A stretch of DNA of 64,000 nucleotides from Holophagae bacterium (GCA_030429565.1 JAUIFE010000017.1:62001-126000), one strand, 5' to 3'; positions 54,461-63,786 are shown, counted from the first letter of the stretch. Notes: generated by a model not told the origin, from the letters alone. Made by a program: numbers and translations.

Positions 54461-55810
54461 ATGACGCGTTGGCAGGTGCAAACAATGCAGGGGTGGAGTG
54501 GTTGCCCAAGTGTGACCCAAGAGGCGGGGTCTTTGGTCGCCGGGGAACCGTTTGCGCAATGTTTGCCGACCGAGGCGACCGTGTTAGCGCGGGGTCTAGG
54601 GCGTTCCTACGGCGATGTTGCCCTGAACAGTCGTGGCCGCTTGTGGCAAACCGAGCGCATGAAGCGTGTGCTTCAATTTGATCGTGAAACCGGCGTGGTG
54701 CGGGCCGAGGCCGGCTTGTCGCTCGCCGAATTACTTGAGGTGACCGTGCCCGCCGGTCGCCTGCCGCCCGTGCTGCCAGGCACCAGTTGGGTGAGCTTGG
54801 GCGGCGCCGTGGCCAACGATATCCACGGAAAAAATCACCCTGACGCCGGTTCTTTCGGTTGCCATGTGCGCCGTTTAGGCTTGTGGCGTAGCGATGGCGG
54901 CGTGGTTGCGTGTTCGCCGGCGGTTCATCCCGAGTTGTTTCGCGCGACCATTGGCGGCTTGGGTTTAACCGGGCTAATACTCTGGGTCGAGTTAGCCACA
55001 ATCCCTTTGGTCAGTGACCGGCTCGTTTGCGACGTTCAAACGGTGGCCACTTTTGACGATTTATTGCGTCGTCTGTGCGCGGGTGATCATGGCGCCTTTC
55101 GTGTGGCTTGGCTGGACGGTAGCGCATCCGCTCGTGATTTTGGTCGCGGTTTGGTCATGCGAGCAGACTTCTGTAGCCAACCTAATCGATTAACGTGGTC
55201 GCCTTCGCGCGGTCATCTTCTCGCCGGGTTTCCCGTGCCGAAGTTATGGGCTTCTGATCGCGGCACGCGGCTGTTGAACCGTCTTTATCGTTGGCGTTGG
55301 TGGTTGGACCGCCGACGTCGGCGCCATTTTTCCGAGTTCCTGTTTCCGCTTGAAAGTTGGTTGGACATGCGCCGCTTGTATCGCGACGATCAGGTTTTTG
55401 TCCAGTTTCAATGTGTTGTGCCGCCTGAAAATGCGCCGGCGCTGGCGGCGCTGGTGCTGCAGGCCCGTCAAAAGGGGCACATGCCGCGTTTGGTGACGCT
55501 TAAGGTCTTCGGTGGGCGACCTGCACCGGGGCTGCTTTCCTTTCCGATGGCGGGCGTCACGCTCGCTTTGGATTTGCCGAACTTTGGCGCGGATACCGTG
55601 CGTCTGTATCGAACCATGGCCGCCATGGTAGCTGCCTGGGGGGGGCGATTGTATCCGGCCAAGGATTGTTTTGCTCAAGGTAAAGGCTTCTTCGACACGC
55701 AGCCGCATTTCGAGGCTTTTTGTGGCTTGGTTGACCCACGTTTTGGCTCCGATCTGTGGTCACGTTTGCAGCAGGCGGCTCCAGAGGGTGCCGGCCTCGA
55801 GCCGGTTTAA
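54461..55810 (+). CDS. FAD-binding oxidoreductase, DprE1-like
   Basis: 449 residues. VAO-type flavoprotein: ARGLGRSYGDVALN, GTSWVSLGGAVANDIHGKNH and GLGLTGLILWVEL form the FAD domain; ending part FPMAGVTLALDLPN matches DprE1. DprE1 oxidises the ribose of decaprenylphosphoryl-ribose at C2', with DprE2 then reducing it to arabinose. DprE2 (a short-chain dehydrogenase) is not beside it, so the second step would be coded elsewhere. Located 16 bases after the UbiA-like gene, as in the actinobacterial pathway. The Cys targeted by benzothiazinone drugs is not evident: the region reads LVTLKVFGG. Confidence 0.82.
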   Translation: MTRWQVQTMQGWSGCPSVTQEAGSLVAGEPFAQCLPTEATVLARGLGRSYGDVALNSRGRLWQTERMKRVLQFDRETGVVRAEAGLSLAELLEVTVPAGRLPPVLPGTSWVSLGGAVANDIHGKNHPDAGSFGCHVRRLGLWRSDGGVVACSPAVHPELFRATIGGLGLTGLILWVELATIPLVSDRLVCDVQTVATFDDLLRRLCAGDHGAFRVAWLDGSASARDFGRGLVMRADFCSQPNRLTWSPSRGHLLAGFPVPKLWASDRGTRLLNRLYRWRWWLDRRRRRHFSEFLFPLESWLDMRRLYRDDQVFVQFQCVVPPENAPALAALVLQARQKGHMPRLVTLKVFGGRPAPGLLSFPMAGVTLALDLPNFGADTVRLYRTMAAMVAAWGGRLYPAKDCFAQGKGFFDTQPHFEAFCGLVDPRFGSDLWSRLQQAAPEGAGLEPV

Positions 55811-56032
55811 GCGTCGGGGGGTCCCGGCGGTGGCTTGACAGGTTTCCGGTGAAAATCTATGCTCGGGACCAAACCGCCCTTTGCTAAGCGATCCATCCTG
55901 TTCCATGCTGCGAGGTTACGGCCTTGATTGCGTTTCGGCCGTGGCAAGGCCACACGGCCGTGCCGTGGGTGGCCTCGACTGAAACACCACTGATTGAAGT
56001 AACGACGCGAACGAATTGAGGTAAATGCCGGC
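55811..56032. other. Gap between DprE1-like and MAF genes, nothing recognised
   Basis: About 220 bases. The GAGG at 56019-56022 is the only element, the distant ribosome site of the next gene. Confidence 0.35.
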
Positions 56033-57856
56033 ATGAGCGAGGCCGTTTACGAAAAAAATCGACGATTCCTCGCCGACTACGATCCCGAGCTGGCCGCGGC
56101 TTTGGATGGGTTACCGACGGAGAATCGGTGGCAGGCTGTGACCTGCGCCGACGGCGGACTGACCTTGCAGGCCGACGGTCGGCAGTTACACCATGCTGAT
56201 CAGCCTATCGCCGAGGCACGGCAGTTGTTGCAACATGGACCCAGCGCCTTGCATTTGCATTTCGGATTTGGATTGGGCCACTTTTTAGCTGCCGATCAAC
56301 CCGCCGCCGCCGGCGCGGTGCTGATTTTCGAACCGGATCGCGCCGCTTTTTACGAAGCCATGGCGCAGGTGGATTTGGCCAAACTGTTGCCGACCCGCAA
56401 TGCCCAAGTCTTTCTTTCGGCCGACCGTTTTGCCAAGGTACTGACGCGTTACCTCAAGGCTGAGATTCAGGCGGCCGTGTTCGTGTCGCCCTATCATCAG
56501 CAGCTTTACCCTGCTGCGTTTCAAGACTTTGCCGGCGCCTACAATCGCGCCCATGAGTTGCGGCGCCATGAAAGCGGTTTGGATCGCGAGGCCGTGCCGG
56601 GCTTGTGGGCTTCCACGCTGCGCTCCTTGCCGGAGAGTACAAGTTTACCGGGTGTCGAACGGTTGGCGGGTGTGTTGCACCACAAGCCGGCGCTGATCCT
56701 GTCGGCCGGGCCCTCGCTCGAACGCAACTTGGTTGAGATGCTGCCGTATCGTGATCGCGTTGTTTTATTTGCGATTGCGCGAACCGTGCCCCTGTTGGCG
56801 CGTTACGGTGTGAGCCCGGATTTTTTGGTGCATGTTGAAGCGCAGGACTTCGTTCATTTGGTGCGTTACGCGGAAAACCTAAAGACAACGACTTTCTTGT
56901 TGGCGGACCAAGCACAACGCGACTTTTTCCAAGTGCCTCACGGCGAGACCTTCGTGTTTCAGAGCCGCTTCAATCCCGTAACTTGTTGGCTGAATCAGCG
57001 TTGGCCGCAACTACGCAAACAAATTGCCGCGACCAGTGGTTCGGTTTCAGCAACCGCTTTTCACATGGCCGCGATTTGTGGCTGTCGTCCCATTGTGTTG
57101 ATGGGGCAGGACTTAGCTTTACGTGGTAGCGAGATTTATGCGGGTCCTGAAGTGAATCGCAGCTTTCGATATACGCCGAAACGCTTGCGTCCCGTGCCTG
57201 GCTACTTTGGCGGCAACGTTACCAGCCTCGATCATTTTGTACTGACCCTCTATTGGTACGACGACGTGGTGCCGCGCTTGCGCGAGACCTTCCCCGATTT
57301 ATGCCTGTACAACGCTTCGGGGGCGGGGGCCGCGATTCCCCACTTTCCGGCCGTGTCCGTGCGTGAACTCGCCGCGCGTTGGTTGCATGCTCCGGTTGAT
57401 GTGGCGCCTTTGGTAGCTGAATGCGCGCGTGCGCCGGTGGTTGCGCCTGCCGAATCGCAACTTAATCAGCACCTTAATGGTTTGAAAACCCAGCTAACGG
57501 CCTTGGCCAAGGAGGCACGGGCCTTCCTTCATTTGCAGCGTGATTTAGAAAAACGCTTGCGCCGGGTAACGTCGGCCAAGGATGCCGCCGCCGTTCAGCG
57601 CAAACTACCGCAAATTGATCGCCATAACCAACGCTTTCAGGCGTTGCACCAGCAGCATCCCGGCCTTGAGTACTTCTTTCACGGGCAGTGGCAGATGTTT
57701 AAGCAAACGCTGACGGCGGTCAAAGAGCAAAACAGCGGGCGCAATATCCCGGCGCCACAGTGGGCGCAAAAGTTTCGCCAAAACCTCACCGCCTTGGGTG
57801 ATTTTTGGCGGTCGGTCGCCGAGCGTGTCGCCTATTTGGAAAAATCGCTGTTCTAA
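56033..57856 (+). CDS. MAF/DUF115 family protein (motility-associated glycosyltransferase-like)
   Basis: 607 residues, soluble. The MAF_flag10/DUF115 core lies in about 215-440 (PALILSAGPSLERN, then SGSVSATAFHMAAICGCRPIVLMGQDLAL and YFGGNVTSLDHF). The family includes Maf proteins that transfer nonulosonic acids to flagellin, and archaeal MptE. The first 200 residues and the last 150 helical residues frame it. No flagellin genes are present. GAGG lies eleven bases before ATG. The end is three bases from the convergent DNA methyltransferase stop. Confidence 0.85.
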   Translation: MSEAVYEKNRRFLADYDPELAAALDGLPTENRWQAVTCADGGLTLQADGRQLHHADQPIAEARQLLQHGPSALHLHFGFGLGHFLAADQPAAAGAVLIFEPDRAAFYEAMAQVDLAKLLPTRNAQVFLSADRFAKVLTRYLKAEIQAAVFVSPYHQQLYPAAFQDFAGAYNRAHELRRHESGLDREAVPGLWASTLRSLPESTSLPGVERLAGVLHHKPALILSAGPSLERNLVEMLPYRDRVVLFAIARTVPLLARYGVSPDFLVHVEAQDFVHLVRYAENLKTTTFLLADQAQRDFFQVPHGETFVFQSRFNPVTCWLNQRWPQLRKQIAATSGSVSATAFHMAAICGCRPIVLMGQDLALRGSEIYAGPEVNRSFRYTPKRLRPVPGYFGGNVTSLDHFVLTLYWYDDVVPRLRETFPDLCLYNASGAGAAIPHFPAVSVRELAARWLHAPVDVAPLVAECARAPVVAPAESQLNQHLNGLKTQLTALAKEARAFLHLQRDLEKRLRRVTSAKDAAAVQRKLPQIDRHNQRFQALHQQHPGLEYFFHGQWQMFKQTLTAVKEQNSGRNIPAPQWAQKFRQNLTALGDFWRSVAERVAYLEKSLF

Positions 57857-57859
57857 AAG

Positions 57860-58930
57860 TCAAACCAGGAGAGGTGTTCTTTTAAGGGCGGCACTCACCA
57901 CTTTGGCGATGGCGTAGGCCAGAGGTGGCGGGACCGCGTTGCCGATTTGGCGGGCGATTTCGGTTTTGCTACCGACAAAACCAAAGTCGTCGGGAAACCC
58001 CATGAGGCGGGCGGCTTCGCGGTGGGTGATCGGTCGGTCTTGGGTTGGGTGTAGGTAGCGGCCCTTTTCCGGCTTAAAGAATTCGGTGCGAATCGTGACC
58101 GAAGGTCGGTTGCGCCACAAGCGCCCGAACAAATCCGTACCGCCGCTGGGTTTGTTGAGCCAGCATTGCGGTGTGAGCTGGGGAGCTTGGCGTTGCAGGT
58201 CAAAGCGGTTGCCGCCTTCGGGAATCAAGCGGTAACGTGTTTTGCTGAGCTCGGTGGGATTCCGTCTGAAATGGAGGTTGTAGGGCGGTGGGCAATCGCG
58301 AATGGCGGTACCCTGGGGTTCGGACAAATCGCCGATCGCCTCTTCCACCACACGCCAGGGTGGCAAGTCCATATCAGGAGCCGGTTTTTGATGGGTTTTT
58401 TCGGGCAGGGCGATGGCGTCAACCAAATTGTGTTTGTAGGCGATGACAATGGCGCGGCGGCGAACCTGTGGTGTGCCGTAGTCGGCGGCGTTAAGTTTGG
58501 CGGCCTTAAGTGTGAAGCCCAGGCGTTCCGCACGTTCGGCGATATCTTCAAATTCGGTGCTTTTAAGCAAATCGGGTACGTTTTCCATCACGAACATCTT
58601 GGCGCCGGACTGTTCGACGATGTCCATGTAGGGTTCCCATAAAGCGCGGCGTTTGTCGTGTTTGCGTTTTTTGTTGAGCAAACTGAAGCCTTGGCAGGGG
58701 GGGCCACCGACAACCAAGTCGGCACGCGGGACCTGGTTTTGTTGGAGCCATAATTCAATATCCGTACACAAGCCGTGGGCGCCGAAACGTTTGTTGTAGG
58801 TGTTGATCGAGGCGGCATCGTTGTCAATTGCCAGCACGCTTTCAAAAGTGCCTGCCAGCTCGTTCATGTGAAAGCCCAGCGTGAGACCGCCGGCGCCGCA
58901 AAACAGATCAATAATGCGAAAGGGTTGCAT
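57860..58930 (-). CDS. DNA cytosine-5 methyltransferase
   Basis: 356 residues. Motif I DLFCGAGGLTLGF (8-20), motif IV PPCQGFS with catalytic Cys79, motif VI ENVP, VIII QVRRRAIV, IX-like REAARLMGFPDDF and X QIGNAVPPPLAYAIA. Recognition sequence cannot be read from the target domain. No restriction endonuclease or mismatch-repair vsr gene is adjacent, so it looks like an orphan. GGAGG and GGAG precede the ATG. It follows the SAM methyltransferase gene by 63 bases on the same strand. Confidence 0.95.
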   Translation of the reverse strand: MQPFRIIDLFCGAGGLTLGFHMNELAGTFESVLAIDNDAASINTYNKRFGAHGLCTDIELWLQQNQVPRADLVVGGPPCQGFSLLNKKRKHDKRRALWEPYMDIVEQSGAKMFVMENVPDLLKSTEFEDIAERAERLGFTLKAAKLNAADYGTPQVRRRAIVIAYKHNLVDAIALPEKTHQKPAPDMDLPPWRVVEEAIGDLSEPQGTAIRDCPPPYNLHFRRNPTELSKTRYRLIPEGGNRFDLQRQAPQLTPQCWLNKPSGGTDLFGRLWRNRPSVTIRTEFFKPEKGRYLHPTQDRPITHREAARLMGFPDDFGFVGSKTEIARQIGNAVPPPLAYAIAKVVSAALKRTPLLV

Positions 58931-58993
58931 GGGCTCCTGACCTCCGCCCGCATTATAGCGCGGCCTTCGGGTTCCAACTGGGGCGCAACCCGA

Positions 58994-59809
58994 TTATTTT
59001 TTGGTGAGCACGTAGGCGGCGGCGGTTGGGCGGAACTTGGCGAATAACCCTTCGGCATGGTAGCTGAGGTTCCAGCGGAACAGGCCGCTCATCAGGAGGT
59101 CGAGGCTTGTGCCCAGGCTGTTGTTAAACAGATCACCACCGCTTTTTTTCCACAACACGCGCAAGGGTGCGAAACCGACAACCTGACGACGTACGACCGT
59201 GAAACCGGCTTCGTCGATCATGCTTTGGAACAAATGTAGTGGAATGCCGCGCTCACGTTTGGTGAGGCCGCTGCGCGGTCGGCGCCAGTCGCCCATAGAG
59301 ACGATGGGTTCGCGAATCAGCGCGTAGCCGCCTGGCTCGAGCACCCGGCACAGCTCTTTAATGACGAATGACACGTTGGGAATGTGATGCAGTACGCCGA
59401 AGCAGGTCAGCAAATCGAAGTGGTTGTCGTCAAAGGGCAAGCGACCGCTCACGTTGGGCTTGATGTAGCGCGCCGGAATACCGACCACTTCGGTGGCGAC
59501 GAATTGGTCGGAAGGGTCGACAATTGTGAGATTGGTAATTCGGCGATTCAAGGGTTCGAACTCATGGCCGAATGCGCTGCCCAGGCCCATGGCGCGCGCG
59601 AACTGGCGGCCTTCGGGGAGGAAGCGAAATGCAGTTTGTTGGTTGAGACGGTGATAGACGTAACGGTAAGGTTGGTCGCGTGTTTTAACGATGTTGGCGT
59701 AACCTTCCGACTCGTCGCGGTACCAGCCTTCGATCTGTTCGTGGTTAAAATCGTCGCCGTACAACACTTTGCCCGAAAAATAGAGCTGCATGTCTTGAGT
59801 TGCCGTCAT
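58994..59809 (-). CDS. SAM-dependent methyltransferase, small-molecule type
   Basis: 271 residues. Methyltransf_11-like: motif II-III VDPSDQF, post-I and FDLLTCFGVLHHIPNVS with RVLEPGGYALIREP. The glycine loop is GLGSAFGHEFEPL, unlike the usual E/D-x-G-x-G-x-G. The N-terminal 60 residues (DMQLYFSGKVLYGDDF) are a separate cap. ATG 59809 is used, with GAGAGG about nine bases before; a TTG at 59815 is too close to that site. Substrate unknown; could act on lipid or sugar. Confidence 0.8.
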   Translation of the reverse strand: MTATQDMQLYFSGKVLYGDDFNHEQIEGWYRDESEGYANIVKTRDQPYRYVYHRLNQQTAFRFLPEGRQFARAMGLGSAFGHEFEPLNRRITNLTIVDPSDQFVATEVVGIPARYIKPNVSGRLPFDDNHFDLLTCFGVLHHIPNVSFVIKELCRVLEPGGYALIREPIVSMGDWRRPRSGLTKRERGIPLHLFQSMIDEAGFTVVRRQVVGFAPLRVLWKKSGGDLFNNSLGTSLDLLMSGLFRWNLSYHAEGLFAKFRPTAAAYVLTKK

Positions 59810-59964
59810 TGCCAAAGCCTCTCCAATCGTTAAAGACGCCGGAGGTCGGGTTCTCGACCGATGTCACCGCGTCTGCGTCATCATCTTGGAAAAAGTATTC
59901 CCTAACTTAAAACGATCCGGCGGCTTTGGCAAGAGGCGGGCGGCGCCGGTTGTTCGACGGGTTT

Positions 59965-60759
59965 CTAAAAGCTGTTTGGATCCAGCTCTCGGGCGCGCTT
60001 GACCAAGTTGGCGACGGCATCGCGTCCGTTTTCGCCCAAAGCACGGGTATATTCGTTGACGTAAAGCGCGACGTGTTGCTCCATCACCGCCCGTTCCATT
60101 TCTTGGGCGTGCGCGCGCATGAAGGGCACCACTTCTGTTTGGTTGCGCCAGGCATAGTCGATGCTCTCGCGTAAGGCGGTGTCGAAGGCGGCGCGGGTTG
60201 CTTCATCGACGCGCTGATGAGCCACAATGCCGCCGAGGGGAATCGGGTGCCCGCTGAGCTTCTCCCACCATTCACCCAAATCAACGATGCGGCAGAGGCC
60301 ATGGTCCTGGAAGGTAAAACGCGATTCGTGAATGATGAGGCCGGCATCGATTTCGCCTTTCTCGCAGGCGGGCATGATGCGGTCAAACACCATCTCGACG
60401 GGGGTGTAGTCGCGTTGGGTGTAGAGATCGAGCAGCAGCTTGGCGGTTGTATGGCTGCCGGGAACGGCGATGCGTGCACCGGCGAGGTCTCCCTTAGGGT
60501 TGCGAGCCACAACTAACGGGCCGCAGCCGAATCCCAGGGCTGAACCCGCTTCCAGCAATCGGTAGCGCTGGTGAATGTGTGGAAACAAACCGAAGCTGAT
60601 TTTGCAGAAATCGGTTTCGTCGGCGAGGCACAAGCGGTTCAGCTCTTCGATGTCGGCGTACCGAACATCAATGGCTTCCGTGAATGACGTTTTACCGTGC
60701 AATAGGCCGTAGAACGCAAAAGTGTCATTGGGGCAAGGGGAGATGGCGAGTTTGATCAA
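59965..60759 (-). CDS. mqnD: 1,4-dihydroxy-6-naphthoate synthase
   Basis: 264 residues from TTG with GGAG eight bases before. The start SPCPNDTFAF is the MqnD signature; a periplasmic-binding-protein-like fold with His and Thr residues in GSHTTAKLLLDL supports it. It cleaves cyclic de-hypoxanthine futalosine to dihydroxynaphthoate in menaquinone synthesis by the futalosine route. Other mqn genes are not in the window. It starts 23 bases after the hypothetical exported gene. Confidence 0.95.
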   Translation of the reverse strand: MIKLAISPCPNDTFAFYGLLHGKTSFTEAIDVRYADIEELNRLCLADETDFCKISFGLFPHIHQRYRLLEAGSALGFGCGPLVVARNPKGDLAGARIAVPGSHTTAKLLLDLYTQRDYTPVEMVFDRIMPACEKGEIDAGLIIHESRFTFQDHGLCRIVDLGEWWEKLSGHPIPLGGIVAHQRVDEATRAAFDTALRESIDYAWRNQTEVVPFMRAHAQEMERAVMEQHVALYVNEYTRALGENGRDAVANLVKRARELDPNSF

Positions 60760-60782
60760 GAGACCGGCTCCAGCATGAGAAA

Positions 60783-61355
60783 TTAGTTACGCCCGCCGCC
60801 AATGGGGCCCGAGGTTGGGTTGCGCGGGTCGAGGCGCCAGCGGTGCCATTGTGGGTTGGCGCCGCGTTCCGGTTCCTCTTCATCAAAGCCGCCGAGTTGG
60901 AGCTCGGCGCCGCACATGGGGCAAAAAGGGTAAGGTGTGTTCTTTTCATAATGACCGGCGAGACAGTGGCGCAGCGGGCTACTTGAAATGAAATGGATGC
61001 GGTCCAAGTGGTAAAGCATTACGTAGGTTGCTTCGTTGCCGCCAATGGTTTTCTCGCATTCGAAAACGATGTTTTTAATTTTGCCACGGAGAATCTCGCC
61101 GTTATCCAGCCACACCTCGAAACGACCTTGTTCCTCGAGTTTTTTGATGCGCAAGATGGAGGCCATGCCCAGGATTTGGTGCCCTTTTTTGGTTTGGATC
61201 TCAAAGCTGCCGGCGTTGATGCCGCGCAGGCGGACATTAACGAGCTCAAGCTTTTCGCCGCCCGGCAAGTACGCCTGGGCGTTGGTGCCGTCGATTTCAT
61301 CGCCCACGTTTAATTCGGGCGTTTGCGCCAGTAAACACAAAAGCATCAGCCACAT
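60783..61355 (-). CDS. Exported protein with a Cys pair, hypothetical
   Basis: 190 residues. Signal peptide MWLMLLCLLAQT followed by beta-rich region (LELVNVRLRGINAGSFEIQ, RFEVWLDNGEILRGKI) and a C-terminal Cys cluster, RHCLAGHY and PFCPMCGAE, that looks like a zinc ribbon. ATG 61355 is chosen for signal and for GGAGAG six bases before; its first ten bases overlap dapF. Function unknown. It sits between dapF and mqnD in one run, with 23 bases to mqnD. Confidence 0.65.
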   Translation of the reverse strand: MWLMLLCLLAQTPELNVGDEIDGTNAQAYLPGGEKLELVNVRLRGINAGSFEIQTKKGHQILGMASILRIKKLEEQGRFEVWLDNGEILRGKIKNIVFECEKTIGGNEATYVMLYHLDRIHFISSSPLRHCLAGHYEKNTPYPFCPMCGAELQLGGFDEEEPERGANPQWHRWRLDPRNPTSGPIGGGRN

Positions 61356-62122
61356 AACCACTCTCCGCGGAACACGTGTTGGGTGTCTCCGGTCAGCCAA
61401 ATGCCGTCCGTTCCTTGTTCTACCCTAACATGGCCGTGTCCCTCTGGGATGAAACGCACGTTCGAGCAATGAAAACGTGTCATGACGACCAGGGCGGCTG
61501 CGTACATACCGGAGCCACAGGCGAGGGTGAAGTTTTCGACACCGCGCTCGAAGGTGTAGATGTGCCAGGTGTTGACATCCGCGGCGTCGCTAGGGCGCAA
61601 TAGGTTGATGTTGGCGCCCTCGGGGAAATGCGCTGAAGGCGCACGCATGCGTGGTGCGAGATCGCGAAAGCGGGGAAGATCGAGGTTGTCGATTAGGACG
61701 AACTGCGGATTGCCGACCTCGACAAAAAAACCGTCGTAGCCTTCGCCCTCATCCTTCCAGCGGCACGCCTTGATGGGGACTGGCGGCAATTGAACGTACA
61801 TGACCTGATCAAAGCGGTAAGCCAAGCGTCGGCCTTCGTTGTAAACCCAACCGTTCGGTGGGCAAAGTCCCTGTTTGACGGCTAGGCTTAAACCGGCGCG
61901 AATGCCGTTCAGGCAGAAAGTCTGCCCGCCGTCAGGGTCGTAGTGATCGAGACGGACACCGTCTCGGTGGCGGCCGTACCAGACGAGTACGCCGTCGGCG
62001 CCGACACCGTGGTGACGATCACACAGGCGGGGCAACTCGGCTGCTGTTGGTTTTTGGTAAAGCAGGACAAAATCGTTGCCGCAGCCTTCCACCTTATCGA
62101 AAGTCAAATGGGATTGTTTCAT
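61346..62122 (-). CDS. dapF: Diaminopimelate epimerase (divergent)
   Basis: 258 residues, slightly short. It interconverts LL- and meso-diaminopimelate for lysine and peptidoglycan. Start motif GCGNDF at 13-18; first catalytic Cys70 lies in FCLNGIRAG instead of the usual MCGNG; second Cys202 in LACGSGMYAA. Both catalytic Cys are there but the loop around the first is unusual. AAGG precedes the ATG by five bases. Leads the minus-strand run to the DNA methyltransferase. Confidence 0.9.
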   Translation of the reverse strand: MKQSHLTFDKVEGCGNDFVLLYQKPTAAELPRLCDRHHGVGADGVLVWYGRHRDGVRLDHYDPDGGQTFCLNGIRAGLSLAVKQGLCPPNGWVYNEGRRLAYRFDQVMYVQLPPVPIKACRWKDEGEGYDGFFVEVGNPQFVLIDNLDLPRFRDLAPRMRAPSAHFPEGANINLLRPSDAADVNTWHIYTFERGVENFTLACGSGMYAAALVVMTRFHCSNVRFIPEGHGHVRVEQGTDGIWLTGDTQHVFRGEWLCG

Positions 62123-62254
62123 GGCGACCTTGACGCTGTTTTCCCGTCTGGAAACAGGGTGCGCTCATTTTGCCACAAAGGATCTGGTTCCACCTAAAAA
62201 GCGTTTTCCTTTTGTCGTGAACCGAGGCGGGCACGGCTAATTCTGGTGATGCGT

Positions 62255-63148
62255 TCATTGTTGGAGTGCAAGGTGACTCTCGCCAATGAGCAGTGGTTTT
62301 TCCGTTGCAATCGCTTCGCCCAAACTGTCGGCAAGGGCCATTGTTAAGCGGCGGTCGAGATCGATGCCCATGATGACCGTCAAATACTTAGAACGGATGC
62401 GCAGGATTTCCTGGCGAACGGTCTTTAATTCCTGCTGTTTTTCTTTGCGGGTCCAGGTTTTGTCGGGTTTTCGGCTGCGTATTTTCCGGCGCAGCTCGCT
62501 CAGTTTTTTCCAACGCCGGCCGATTTGCTGCATTTCCTGGTACTGCTTGGTGTAGTCGGGTGCACTGGTCGCGTAATGACGAACCAATCGTTCCTCAGCT
62601 AGCTGCCACCAAGCCTTGCACGTGCCGTTGGGGCCGTTCCATACCTGGGTGACCTCTCGGGTTTTGGGGTGGTAGCGGAAAATGCCGTCGCGATGGACGG
62701 TATAGACAATCAGGCCGGTCGTGTCGGCAAATGCCACATCGCCGCCGATGCCGGTTCCGTTGCTACCGCTAGGACGAGGGATCGTGTCGTTGGGATGTGT
62801 GTGAATGTTGGCCCACACATGGTGGGGAATTTGACCTTGCCAACTTTCTTGGCGAGCCTTGTGGCTGTGCGGCCAGCGATGGAAAAAGAAGTGTTCGTTT
62901 TCCCAGCCAATCCAGGCGCTTAGTTCGGTTTGTCGGGTACCGCGCCCTGCTTCGCGCCATAAATAATAGGCCCAGGAAATAAACTGGGGGTCGTTTTCAA
63001 ACTGCTCATAGAAGGTGTCGGGAGAGGTGATGTCTGATTCTTCCAAGTCGTCAGAGGATTGCCTAGGATAATGATCTGTATCGCTGGGTTCGATGCCACT
63101 TTCTAAGCAAAATACCAAAAGAAACATACTAATGAAATGGAATGACAT
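62255..63148 (-). CDS. Secreted protein with JAMM-like motif, hypothetical
   Basis: 297 residues. Signal peptide (FHFISMFLLVFCLESG). A central domain has HTH at 116-118 with Ser127 and Asp137 (IHTHPNDTIPRPSG, then GGDVAFADTTG), fitting the JAMM/MPN-like H-x-H...S...D metal site. A basic coiled coil follows (about 205-265). Possible metallopeptidase or inert relative; similar H-T-H-P segments appear in DUF4329-like toxin domains. ATG 63148 is used because of the signal peptide and GGGAG eight bases before; the frame is open to 63358. It starts 132 bases ahead of dapF. Confidence 0.6.
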   Translation of the reverse strand: MSFHFISMFLLVFCLESGIEPSDTDHYPRQSSDDLEESDITSPDTFYEQFENDPQFISWAYYLWREAGRGTRQTELSAWIGWENEHFFFHRWPHSHKARQESWQGQIPHHVWANIHTHPNDTIPRPSGSNGTGIGGDVAFADTTGLIVYTVHRDGIFRYHPKTREVTQVWNGPNGTCKAWWQLAEERLVRHYATSAPDYTKQYQEMQQIGRRWKKLSELRRKIRSRKPDKTWTRKEKQQELKTVRQEILRIRSKYLTVIMGIDLDRRLTMALADSLGEAIATEKPLLIGESHLALQQ

Positions 63149-63737
63149 GTGGAAACTCCCGCTAGAGCAAAACGAGCACAGACAAGAACCTGGCGGGGCG
63201 CCCGAATCGCCACGCAAGGTTGGGTTTTTTTGGCGCAACAAGTCATGCCGGTGGTAAATCGGTCTGACGGCGAGGCGCTTTGATCTGAGGTTGAAAAGGA
63301 AAAGAGACCTTGGTGTGTGCCGTTTTACGATGGGTGTACCAATGCCCAACAGCGTCACCGTGCGCTATGTGTGTCTGGGAATGCTACCTTCGTTGGGTCC
63401 GTGGGATGGTGCATGCATCGTTCGCGTTGATGTACAGCTAGTGAACGAAATACGTGGTGGTTTTGTTGCCTAATTGCATGGAAAAATGATGATCCAAATC
63501 ACCACGGATCAATAAAGATGAGGATGAAGGGGCGCTTCCTTGTGTTGTGTTCCGTATAGTTACCTATCGTACCGGATGGGGCGAATTCTTAAATTTCCGC
63601 TTTGAAAAAAAATGGGTGGCCTTTGGGGCTCGCGTCAAGGCCCCGTTAACGATAGGTTTTGGCTGGAACCTGAGGTCGGCCGGATCTGCGAGAGATCATG
63701 CACAAATTTTGGGGTGGCTGGCTGCTGGGTGGTTGGC
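63149..63737. other. Intergenic stretch, no gene supported
   Basis: About 590 bases. Open frames at 63291-63473 and 63547-63822 have no credible ribosome site, low coding character and run through the terminator. No promoter of note seen. Confidence 0.4.
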
Positions 63738-63786
63738 CGTAAAAAAAGCCCGACCTTCAGCATTGCCGGGGTCGAGCTTTTTGACT
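63738..63786 (-). terminator. Terminator after the rhodanese gene
   Basis: AAAAAAGCCCGACC pairs with GGTCGAGCTTTTT with small mismatches; A7 on the left gives a T-run on the minus strand. It lies about 35 bases after the rhodanese stop. Confidence 0.75.
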
